From NCBI GenBank assembly GCA_007126835.1, contig SLAO01000033.1, positions 1 through 6,416 on the forward strand: a stretch of DNA of 6,416 nucleotides. Reading direction: 5' to 3'. Made by a program: the position numbers and the translations under genes. Source of the DNA: Nitriliruptorales bacterium. GTDB taxonomy: Bacteria > Actinomycetota > Nitriliruptoria > Euzebyales > Egibacteraceae. Under the pieces are notes generated by a model, which was not told the DNA's origin, searched no databases, and was given only the letters and a program-made list of their open reading frames with translations. The stretch's first letter is position 1. Each line of letters begins with the position of its first letter. Shown here piece by piece: positions 1 to 5,199 of this stretch.

Positions 1-1
1 C

Positions 2-106
2 ACCGCGCGCGCCGCCGCTTCGGGTCGGCACCAGGACCCTCCCAAGGCTGGCTCGGAGTTTCCCAGCACCGAGGACGAGGGGTGGGACCAGCCGGACGAA
101 CCGTAA
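2..106 (+). CDS. C-terminal end of an unidentified upstream gene (partial)
   Basis: An open frame enters from the left edge and ends at TAA (104-106), giving the last 34 residues of a protein. The tail is hydrophilic and acidic, ending in EGWDQPDEP. About 28 of 34 codons end in G or C, as expected for a gene in this genome. The two other rightward frames are also open here but use more A-ending codons or read as arginine/proline-rich junk, so this frame is preferred. Nothing in the tail identifies a family. In mycobacteria the gene before glnA1 encodes a small RDD-type membrane protein, which is one possibility by position only. The stop codon lies inside the first half-site of the GlnR-type operator of glnA1, so the two genes abut closely. 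Confidence is modest because the piece is short. Confidence 0.4.
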   Translation, partial: TARAAASGRHQDPPKAGSEFPSTEDEGWDQPDEP

Positions 107-140
107 CCGAGTTGAAACAGTCGGGTAACGGCTGGGACAA
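103..140 (+). promoter_or_regulatory. GlnR-type nitrogen operator upstream of glnA1
   Basis: Four 5-bp half-sites are spaced by exactly 6 bp: GTAAC (103-107), GAAAC (114-118), GTAAC (125-129) and GACAA (136-140). This fits the known actinobacterial GlnR a/b-site pattern gTnAC-n6-GaAAC-n6-gTnAC-n6-GaAAC, with only the last half-site degenerate (3 of 5). GlnR is the OmpR-type global nitrogen regulator that binds upstream of glnA, amtB and other nitrogen genes in Streptomyces and Mycobacterium. The box ends about 10 bp before the candidate -10 at 151-156, so bound regulator would sit over the -35 region. Whether it activates or represses cannot be told from sequence. No regulator gene lies in the window. 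Confidence 0.72.
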
Positions 141-150
141 GCCCAGGTTC

Positions 151-156
151 TAAGGT
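151..156 (+). promoter_or_regulatory. Candidate -10 element of the glnA1 promoter
   Basis: TAAGGT matches the actinobacterial TANNNT -10 pattern and lies just downstream of the GlnR-type box. No good -35 hexamer is seen 16-19 bp upstream, where the last GlnR half-sites lie. This would suit a promoter dependent on a bound regulator. Transcription would then start near 163, a few bases before the leader hairpin. The pattern is short, so chance occurrence is possible. Confidence 0.3.
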
Positions 157-166
157 CCCTGCGGCA

Positions 167-261
167 CCGGCGGTCGGGTGGTCCTCCCCCTGACCCCAAC
201 GGCGGCCTGCGGGCCGCTCGCGACCCTGGGCCGCTCGGGGGGCGGACCTCCCGACCGCCGG
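167..261 (+). promoter_or_regulatory. Long GC-rich hairpin in the glnA1 5' leader
   Basis: A 12-bp perfect inverted repeat (167-178 with 250-261) continues inward as 180-184 with 244-248 and 186-190 with 238-242. That makes 22 base pairs interrupted by two 1x1 mismatches (179/249 and 185/243). The apical region contains a second small hairpin, GCGGCC (202-207) with GGCCGC (212-217), closing a 4-base loop. The structure lies between the operator and the Shine-Dalgarno at 301-308. No run of T follows it, so it is not a standard intrinsic terminator. It could stabilise the leader, act as an attenuator or RNA-binding target, or help end the upstream transcript. It does not look like the cyanobacterial glnA glutamine riboswitch to my eye. 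The pairing is seen directly; its role is unknown. Confidence 0.5.
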
Positions 262-300
262 CTGCTATGACCAGACCGCACGAGGGCATTACTCACACTT

Positions 301-308
301 GGAAGGAG
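301..308 (+). promoter_or_regulatory. Shine-Dalgarno deciding the glnA1 start (TTG 315)
   Basis: GGAAGGAG includes a perfect AAGGAG core (303-308) that ends 6 bases before an in-frame TTG at 315-317. By contrast, the ATG at 267 is preceded by CCGCCGGCTGCT, which has no purine-rich ribosome site and is the arm end of the leader hairpin. Confidence 0.7.
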
Positions 309-314
309 CACGCG

Positions 315-1736
315 TTGGGGCGCTCACCAGATGACGTACTGGCAATGCTTGACGACGACGGGGTCCAGTTCGTGGACTTTCGCTTCTGCGACCTCCCCGG
401 GCTCATGCAGCACTACACCCTGCCCGCCCACGAACTGACCTCGGAAGCCTTCGAGGACGGCCTCGGCTTCGACGGGTCATCGGTGCGGGGCTTTCAGGAG
501 ATCCAGGAATCCGACATGGTGTTGGTGCCCGACCCTGACACCGCGACCGTGGATTCGTTCCGGCAGCACAAGACCCTCATCCTCAACTGCTTCGTCAAGG
601 ACCCGGTCACCGGCGAGCACTACAGCCGGGACCCGCGCTACATCGCGCAGAAAGCCGAGACCTACCTCAAGGGCACCGGGATCGCCGACAAGGCGTTCTT
701 CGGCCCGGAGGCGGAGTTCTTCATCTTCGACGACATCCGCTTCGACACCCGCGCCGAAGCGTCCTTCTTCTTCCTCGATTCGGTCGAAGCGCAGTGGAAC
801 ACCGGCAAGGACGAGCAGCCCAACCTCGGCTACAAGCCACGCCACAAGCAGGGGTACTTCCCGGTGCCGCCGATGGATCACTTCACCGACCTGCGCTCGG
901 AGATGGTGGTGCAGCTGGAGAACGCCGGCATCGACGTCGAGCTGCAGCACCATGAGGTCGGCACCGCCGGACAGGCCGAGATCGACATCCGCTTCGACAC
1001 GCTGCTGGCGATGGCCGACAAGACGATGATGTTCAAGTACATCGTCAAGAACACCGCCCTGGCTGCGAGCAAGACCGTGACGTTCCTGCCCAAGCCGATC
1101 TTCGGCGACAACGGGTCAGGGATGCACACCCACCAGTCACTCTGGAACGGCGACGAGCCGCTGTTCTTTGACGAGAACGGCTATGCGCAGCTGTCCGACA
1201 CCGCTCGCTACTACATCGGAGGTCTGCTGCATCACGCCCCGAGCGTGCTGGCCTTCTCGAACCCGACGACGAACTCGTACCGCCGGCTCGTCCCGGGCTA
1301 CGAAGCCCCGGTCAACCTCGTCTACAGCCAGCGCAACCGGTCGGCGGCCTGCCGCATCCCGTTGATCAGCCGCTCGCCGAAGGCCAAGCGCATCGAGTTC
1401 CGTGTCCCGGACCCCTCGTGCAACCCCTACCTCGCGTTCAGCGCGATGCTGATGGCTGGCGTCGATGGCATCCGCAACAAGATCGAGCCGCCCGACCCGG
1501 TCGACAAGGACATCTACGAGCTGCCACGCGAGGCGCTGCTTGGCCTTCCGTCGGTGCCCGCCAGCCTCGAGGAGGCGTTGCAAGCGCTCGAGGAAGACCA
1601 CGAGTTCCTGCTGGAGGGCGGGGTCTTCACCGAGGATCTCATCGAGACCCACATCCAGTACAAGATGGACGAAGAGGTCAGCCAGGTCCGCCTGCGTCCG
1701 CACCCCTACGAGTTCCACCTGTACTACGACATCTAG
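315..1736 (+). CDS. glnA: Type I glutamine synthetase GlnA1, adenylylatable
   Basis: Cytoplasmic glutamine synthetase, a family of dodecamers, joining ammonium to glutamate with ATP to give glutamine. The product is 473 residues from TTG 315. Visible motifs are the FDGSS loop (52-56) with latch Asp53, PEAEFF (131-136), HHEVG (212-216), the NGSGMH ATP/glutamate segment (266-271), the NRSAACR loop (341-347) and RIEFR (359-363). Tyr401 in DKDIYELP is the adenylylation site targeted by GlnE, equivalent to E. coli Tyr397. The segment around residues 160-190 that the shorter GlnA2 paralogue lacks marks the GSI-beta subtype. An ATG at 267 would add 16 residues, but the TTG has a perfect Shine-Dalgarno and makes SPDDV at the N-terminus align with the start of M. 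tuberculosis GlnA1 (478 residues, from memory). The gene stands alone rightward behind a GlnR-type box, convergent with glnE. Confidence 0.97.
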   Translation: MGRSPDDVLAMLDDDGVQFVDFRFCDLPGLMQHYTLPAHELTSEAFEDGLGFDGSSVRGFQEIQESDMVLVPDPDTATVDSFRQHKTLILNCFVKDPVTGEHYSRDPRYIAQKAETYLKGTGIADKAFFGPEAEFFIFDDIRFDTRAEASFFFLDSVEAQWNTGKDEQPNLGYKPRHKQGYFPVPPMDHFTDLRSEMVVQLENAGIDVELQHHEVGTAGQAEIDIRFDTLLAMADKTMMFKYIVKNTALAASKTVTFLPKPIFGDNGSGMHTHQSLWNGDEPLFFDENGYAQLSDTARYYIGGLLHHAPSVLAFSNPTTNSYRRLVPGYEAPVNLVYSQRNRSAACRIPLISRSPKAKRIEFRVPDPSCNPYLAFSAMLMAGVDGIRNKIEPPDPVDKDIYELPREALLGLPSVPASLEEALQALEEDHEFLLEGGVFTEDLIETHIQYKMDEEVSQVRLRPHPYEFHLYYDI

Positions 1737-1754
1737 GCACTTCGGCTTCTGGCT

Positions 1755-1784
1755 CATCGGCCCCTGGTTCGCCGGGGGCCGATG
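1755..1784 (+). terminator. Terminator hairpin after glnA1
   Basis: A perfect 10-bp inverted repeat, CATCGGCCCC (1755-1764) and GGGGCCGATG (1775-1784), closes a 10-base loop, 18 bases after the glnA1 stop. Only a weak T content follows (TGCTTCC), which is common for hairpin terminators of high-GC actinobacteria. The symmetric stem could also stop leftward transcripts that run past glnE. Confidence 0.6.
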
Positions 1785-1830
1785 TGCTTCCACGCCTCAG
1801 GCTGGGCGCGGGCAGCCGGCGACGCGGGCA

Positions 1831-1863
1831 CACGGTTATGGGCGCACGGTAATGGGCGCACGG
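1831..1863. repeat. 14-bp tandem repeat, 2.4 copies
   Basis: CACGGTTATGGGCG (1831-1844) is followed directly by CACGGTAATGGGCG (1845-1858), differing at one base, and by the first five bases of a third copy (1859-1863). The unit is not a multiple of three and no gene covers it. It lies in the convergent glnA1-glnE intergenic region. No function is evident; replication slippage is the simplest origin. Confidence 0.55.
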
Positions 1864-1884
1864 AGGCCGGTGCCACGGCTTTTT
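1864..1884 (+). terminator. Possible second, T-tract terminator
   Basis: A short stem, GCCG (1866-1869) with CGGC (1876-1879), can be lengthened by a G-T wobble and an A-T pair at its base. It is followed by TTTTT (1880-1884), the only T run in the region. The stem is weak (4 strong pairs), so this is a tentative backup terminator for rightward transcripts that pass the hairpin at 1755-1784. Confidence 0.35.
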
Positions 1885-1885
1885 C

Positions 1886-1936
1886 GCACGAGGTTGCGAT
1901 TTCGACATCCCACAGTTCGAGACCGCAACCTGGTGC
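1886..1936. repeat. Imperfect 13-bp inverted repeat in the convergent intergenic region
   Basis: GCACGAGGTTGCG (1886-1898) pairs with CGCAACCTGGTGC (1924-1936) with one central mismatch, around a 25-base interior. No T run follows on either strand, so it is not a clear terminator. It could be an RNA stem at the end of either convergent transcript or a protein-binding palindrome. No function can be assigned. Confidence 0.45.
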
Positions 1937-2020
1937 ATGGATCCCGCCCGTATTGAGATGCTATGCCCAAGATGCGGCTACGATGAACTTCCCGTCGTGA
2001 GTGACGCCGGCACCGTTTGA
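1937..2020 (+). other. Short frame with half zinc-ribbon motif, possible small gene or remnant
   Basis: ATG 1937 to TGA 2020 encodes 27 residues, including MLCPRCGYDELPVV. CPxCG followed by a few residues and two valines is the usual first knuckle of zinc-ribbon proteins. The frame is open upstream to 1853 and gives another Cys directly before the Met, but no second CxxC knuckle is found. About 16 of 27 codons end in G or C, clearly less than in glnA1 or glnE, and there is no Shine-Dalgarno. It may be a chance frame, a microprotein, or the remains of a gene broken by the repeats that begin at 2029. I do not recognise a family. Confidence 0.2.
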
Positions 2021-2028
2021 CCGTCGGG

Positions 2029-2154
2029 GGCGCCGGCTTGTCGCAAAGACCACCTCCAGGGGGTGCTTGTGCGACACGCCAGCGGTCCGCCGGCGCCGGC
2101 TTGTCGCAAAGACCACCTCCAGCGGGTACCACTGCGACACGCCAGCAGCGCGCC
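2029..2154. repeat. Two 63-bp tandem repeats, each with a conserved hairpin
   Basis: Copy 1 (2029-2091) and copy 2 (2092-2154) are adjacent direct repeats, identical at 55 of 63 positions, with the first 31 bases identical. Each contains TGTCGCA and its complement TGCGACA (2039-2045 with 2070-2076; 2102-2108 with 2133-2139). In copy 1 the stem continues inward (AAG with CTT, then CACCTC with GGGGTG including a wobble). In copy 2 the inner stem is mostly lost while the outer arms are unchanged. The array ends four bases before the glnE stop codon, so on the minus strand it is the immediate 3' end of the glnE message. It resembles a repetitive extragenic palindromic element and may stop or protect the glnE transcript. 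Whether copies occur elsewhere in the genome cannot be seen here. Confidence 0.65.
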
Positions 2155-2158
2155 GGGC

Positions 2159-5104
2159 TCAGGCCCCGGCTCGAGCGCTGGCGCCGTAGAACAGGCGCTC
2201 GTGGACCTTGCGCACCCGCCGCATCGTGCGACCGAGGTCCTCGGCGAGGGCCTGCCCGCCCGGCGGCGGGTATCCCATGGTCTGGGCGAGCCGGTCGAGG
2301 TCGCCCACGCCCGGCGGCAGCACCGACGGGTCGCGGGCCCCGCCGAGGTAGAGCAGGTTGCGCACCCGCGACAGCAGGCGGTAGCCGTCGGCCAACCACG
2401 ACGCGTCCTGACCGTGGATCACACCCTCGGCCTCCAGCGTCCGCAGGCCGGTCAGCGTCCCCGGTCGCCGCAGCGCCGGCCGGCGCCCGCCGTGCTGCAA
2501 CTGCAGCAGCTGGACCGTCCATTCGACGTCGGATAGGCCCCCGGGTCCGAGCTTGAGATCCACCCGGTCACCCCGCTGCACGCCGATGGCCTTCCGGCCA
2601 CGGGTTGCGCTGCGCTCCTTCTCGACCCGGGCCTTCATCTGGCGGATTGCGGTGAGGCGCTGAGCAGACAGGCGCTCGGGGTAGACCAGCGGCTCCACCG
2701 CCGCCAGAAGCTCCTGGCCGAGCTCGGCATCACCGGCGACCACGCGCGCCTGGGTCAGTGCCTGGTACTCCCAGGGCTGGGCGTGCTCGCGATAGTAGGT
2801 CAGTGTGGAGTCCACGCTGCGCGCGACCGGGCCGTCGCGTCCCTCGGGACGTAGCCCGAGGTCCACGCGGAACGCTTGGCCCTCGGCCGTGATGTCCGAC
2901 AGAGTCCGCACGAGTCCGGTCACGGCTTCGAGCGCTTGCGTACGTAGCTCGGAGGGCTCGAACGCGATGATGACATCCAGGTCACTGGCGTAGCCGAGCT
3001 CACCGCCGCCGAGCTTGCCCATGCCCAGGGCGACGAACCGCACGGGGACCGTGCCAGCGGACATCGCCATGCCCGCGTCGAGGCTGGCCTCGGCAAGCGC
3101 GGACAGCTCGGCCGCGGTCTCCTCGATCCCTGCTCGGTCGGTCAGGTCGCGCACCGCGATGCGGGCGATCTCCCGCCGTCTGAACCGGCGCAGCGCGTCT
3201 GCGGTGCGCTCGGCGTCGTCGCCTCGCCGCAGCAGACCGAATGCCGTCCGCCGGTACTTTTCGAGGTCGCCTCCCGAGGCCAGTCCGTCGTCGGTGAGCT
3301 GACCGATGAGCTCAGGCTCCCGTTGAAGCCACTCCCCCACGAGGCGGCTCGAGCCAAGCACACGTGCGAGGGTCTCGCCCACCGGCGGGTTGTCGCGCAG
3401 GGTTCGCAGGAACGCCGGCGCGCTCTCCAGACGATCCGCCAGCGACCGGAAGCGCGCCAGGCCGGCGTCGGGATCCGGGGAGGCTGCAAGCACCGGCAGC
3501 AGCGCCGGCAGGATCGTTCGCAGCAGCCGCGCCCGGCGGGTGACCCCACCGGCGAGTGCCTCGAGCTCACGCACCGCGCGGGCGCCGTCGGCGAAGCCCA
3601 GTGCGGCCAGGCGCTCGGTCGCAACGCCCTCCGAGAGCTCCGCCGCATCCTCGCCGGGCAGCGGCAGCTGATCGGCGCTGGTCAGCTCCGCGAACCGCGA
3701 CAGCAGCGGCCGGTAGAACAGCTGCTCGTGGATGCGTCGGACGTAGCCCTGGACACGCGCCAGCTCGCGATCGAACTGCTCGAGGGCCGTTGCCGTCCGG
3801 ATGTCACGGAACCCGCAGGAGCGTGCGAGGCGATAGCGCTCGGTGTCCTCGTCGGGCACGACATGGCTGCGCCGCAGCTTGCGCAGCTGCACCCGATGCT
3901 CGACCGTCCGCAGGAACTGGTAGGCATCGTCGAACAGGCTGGCATCCCCGTCGTCGATGTAGCCGCCCTCGGCCAGGGCGCGCAGCGCGACCAACGTGGT
4001 GGAGCTGCGCAACGCCCGGTCGTGACGCCCGTGGACGAGCTGCAGCAGCTGCACCGCAAACTCGATGTCCCGCAGCCCTCCCGGCGCGAGCTTGACCTGG
4101 CGAGCCCCGGCCTTGCGGACCGCTGCCGATGTCTCGACCGAGGATTTCATCCGTTGGATGTCGTCCACGTCCGAGCCGGGCCGGCGATCTGGCCACACGT
4201 ACGCCTCCGCGAGGCGCATGAAGCCGTCCCCGAGCTCCTCGTCACCGGCGATCGGACGGGCCTTGAGCAGCGCCTGATACTCCCAGGTGTGGGCCCAGCG
4301 GTCGTAGTACGACCGGTAGGCCTCCAAGGTGCGCGACAGTGGCCCGTCGCGACCTTCGGGCCGCAGGTTGGCGTCGACGTCGAAGGCCTGACCCTCGGGC
4401 GTGACGGTGCTCAGCAGGCGCAGGAACCGCTCCGCGACGCGCCGCGCTAAGTCCGCATCGCCTTGATGGACGAACATCACATCGACGTCGGACACGTAGT
4501 TCAGCTCACGCCCACCGAGCTTGCCCATCCCGATCACTGCGACTCGAACGTGGTAGTCGTCGACCGCGTCGAGCGCGGCGGCCAGCACACCAGACGCCAG
4601 ATCCGCCAGCTCTGCCGCCGCCGTCGGGGTGTCAGCCAGCCCGAGCAGGTCGCGGCACGCCACCCGCAGGAGGCCGAGTCGTTGCACCACCGCCAGCGCG
4701 GCGGCGGGGTCGTTGGCATCCTCCAGGGCGGTGTGGCAGTGCCGGCGGACGTCGTCGGAGGAGTCCGGGGACAGCTCGGCTCCGAGCACCGACAGCGCTG
4801 AGCGGTGCATGACGCACAGCTCGGCCAGCGCGTCGCTGGACCCGGCGACGACCGCCACCCGCCGCAGCAACTCGGTGTCGGCGAAGACGCGCGCACCATG
4901 GGTCTCCGCGACGCGCGCGACGACCGGGAGTGCGCGGTCGATGTTCGGGCTGTCTGCCAGGGCGTCGACGATGGCCGGCCCCCGGTCGGTCGGGCCCTCG
5001 TGGTCCCATCCCCCGATGGTGGTCAGCATCGGGATCGCCTCGGCGGCTCCGACCCCCAGGCGCGCGAGCAGGGCGGCTGCCGGGTCCCGGGCTGGCGCGC
5101 TCAT
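2159..5104 (-). CDS. glnE: Bifunctional glutamine synthetase adenylyltransferase / adenylyl-removing enzyme
   Basis: GlnE controls glutamine synthetase by attaching AMP from ATP to its conserved tyrosine (off) or removing it by phosphorolysis (on). The product has 981 residues, the full usual length, with two nucleotidyltransferase halves. The N-terminal adenylyl-removing half has GMGKLGGRELNYVSDVD (192-208; metal-binding Asp206 and Asp208), NLRPEGRDG (246-254) and PGGLRDIEF (341-349). The C-terminal adenylyltransferase half has GMGKLGGGELGYASDLD (694-710; Asp708 and Asp710), LRPEGRDG (751-758) and PGGLSDVEW (854-862). Both halves look intact. The start is ATG 5104: a TAG lies in the same frame four codons upstream, with no start codon between. 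It lies 95 bp after glnA2 in the same direction and may share its transcript, although a leaderless-type -10 sits just before it. Its substrate GlnA1 is encoded convergently. Confidence 0.97.
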   Translation of the reverse strand: MSAPARDPAAALLARLGVGAAEAIPMLTTIGGWDHEGPTDRGPAIVDALADSPNIDRALPVVARVAETHGARVFADTELLRRVAVVAGSSDALAELCVMHRSALSVLGAELSPDSSDDVRRHCHTALEDANDPAAALAVVQRLGLLRVACRDLLGLADTPTAAAELADLASGVLAAALDAVDDYHVRVAVIGMGKLGGRELNYVSDVDVMFVHQGDADLARRVAERFLRLLSTVTPEGQAFDVDANLRPEGRDGPLSRTLEAYRSYYDRWAHTWEYQALLKARPIAGDEELGDGFMRLAEAYVWPDRRPGSDVDDIQRMKSSVETSAAVRKAGARQVKLAPGGLRDIEFAVQLLQLVHGRHDRALRSSTTLVALRALAEGGYIDDGDASLFDDAYQFLRTVEHRVQLRKLRRSHVVPDEDTERYRLARSCGFRDIRTATALEQFDRELARVQGYVRRIHEQLFYRPLLSRFAELTSADQLPLPGEDAAELSEGVATERLAALGFADGARAVRELEALAGGVTRRARLLRTILPALLPVLAASPDPDAGLARFRSLADRLESAPAFLRTLRDNPPVGETLARVLGSSRLVGEWLQREPELIGQLTDDGLASGGDLEKYRRTAFGLLRRGDDAERTADALRRFRRREIARIAVRDLTDRAGIEETAAELSALAEASLDAGMAMSAGTVPVRFVALGMGKLGGGELGYASDLDVIIAFEPSELRTQALEAVTGLVRTLSDITAEGQAFRVDLGLRPEGRDGPVARSVDSTLTYYREHAQPWEYQALTQARVVAGDAELGQELLAAVEPLVYPERLSAQRLTAIRQMKARVEKERSATRGRKAIGVQRGDRVDLKLGPGGLSDVEWTVQLLQLQHGGRRPALRRPGTLTGLRTLEAEGVIHGQDASWLADGYRLLSRVRNLLYLGGARDPSVLPPGVGDLDRLAQTMGYPPPGGQALAEDLGRTMRRVRKVHERLFYGASARAGA

Positions 5105-5110
5105 CCCCGC

Positions 5111-5116
5111 AGCCTA
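5111..5116 (-). promoter_or_regulatory. Candidate -10 for a leaderless glnE transcript
   Basis: On the minus strand TAGGCT (TANNNT pattern) is followed by GCGGGG and then the glnE ATG. A -10 placed 6 bases before the start codon is the hallmark of leaderless genes, which are frequent in actinobacteria. No convincing -35 is seen. The GCGGGG could instead act as a poor, too-close ribosome site. Tentative. Confidence 0.28.
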
Positions 5117-5135
5117 TCGAGCCCACCAGCGGCTA

Positions 5136-5166
5136 CCCGCACGGGGCGAACACCGTCTCGTGCGGG
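5136..5166 (-). other. 8-bp perfect inverted repeat between glnA2 and glnE
   Basis: CCCGCACG (5136-5143) and CGTGCGGG (5159-5166) pair perfectly around a 15-base loop, 34 bases beyond the glnA2 stop. No T run follows on the minus strand. It may be a partial terminator that lowers glnE expression relative to glnA2, or a processing site. Confidence 0.4.
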
Positions 5167-5182
5167 ATCCGCGCCGGTGCAT

Positions 5183-5199
5183 CCGGGCCCCCGGCCCGG
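5183..5199 (-). terminator. Short GC hairpin directly after the glnA2 stop
   Basis: CCGGGC (5183-5188) and GCCCGG (5194-5199) pair perfectly around a 5-base loop, starting at the base next to the glnA2 stop codon. Every pair is G-C. No T tract follows on the minus strand, so full termination is doubtful. Together with the hairpin at 5136-5166 it suggests attenuation or 3'-end protection of the glnA2 message. Confidence 0.35.

Noticed and set aside
80..153. Second open frame ending NGWDKPRF at 153, resembling the EGWDQP tail of the first frame
   Set aside because: Two similar stretches (around 80-92 and 130-143) make both frames read W-D-x-P, but the second frame has many A-ending codons and runs through the operator, so it is unlikely to be translated.
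167..261. Intrinsic terminator or glutamine riboswitch
   Set aside because: No T run follows the stem, and I cannot see the conserved three-way junction of the glutamine riboswitch. It is kept only as an unassigned leader structure.
267..269. ATG as the start of glnA1
   Set aside because: There is no ribosome site, it sits at the end of a stable hairpin, and the added 16 residues do not match the family. TTG 315 with AAGGAG is preferred.
1137..1793. 218-residue leftward frame opposite glnA1
   Set aside because: It is fully antisense to a conserved gene and has no recognisable domain; a shadow frame.
2029..2154. CRISPR array
   Set aside because: There are only two directly adjacent copies with no spacers between them, and no cas genes nearby.
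1836..2522. 228-residue leftward frame with a 21-residue repeated segment (GGGLCDKPAP)
   Set aside because: The protein repeat arises only because the 63-bp DNA repeat is a multiple of three. More than half of the frame overlaps the true glnE frame and the rest is arginine/alanine-rich.
3323..4450. 375-residue rightward open frame opposite glnE
   Set aside because: It is antisense to the conserved glnE reading frame, low in complexity (Gln/Arg/Ala-rich), without known motifs. It is a GC-rich shadow frame.
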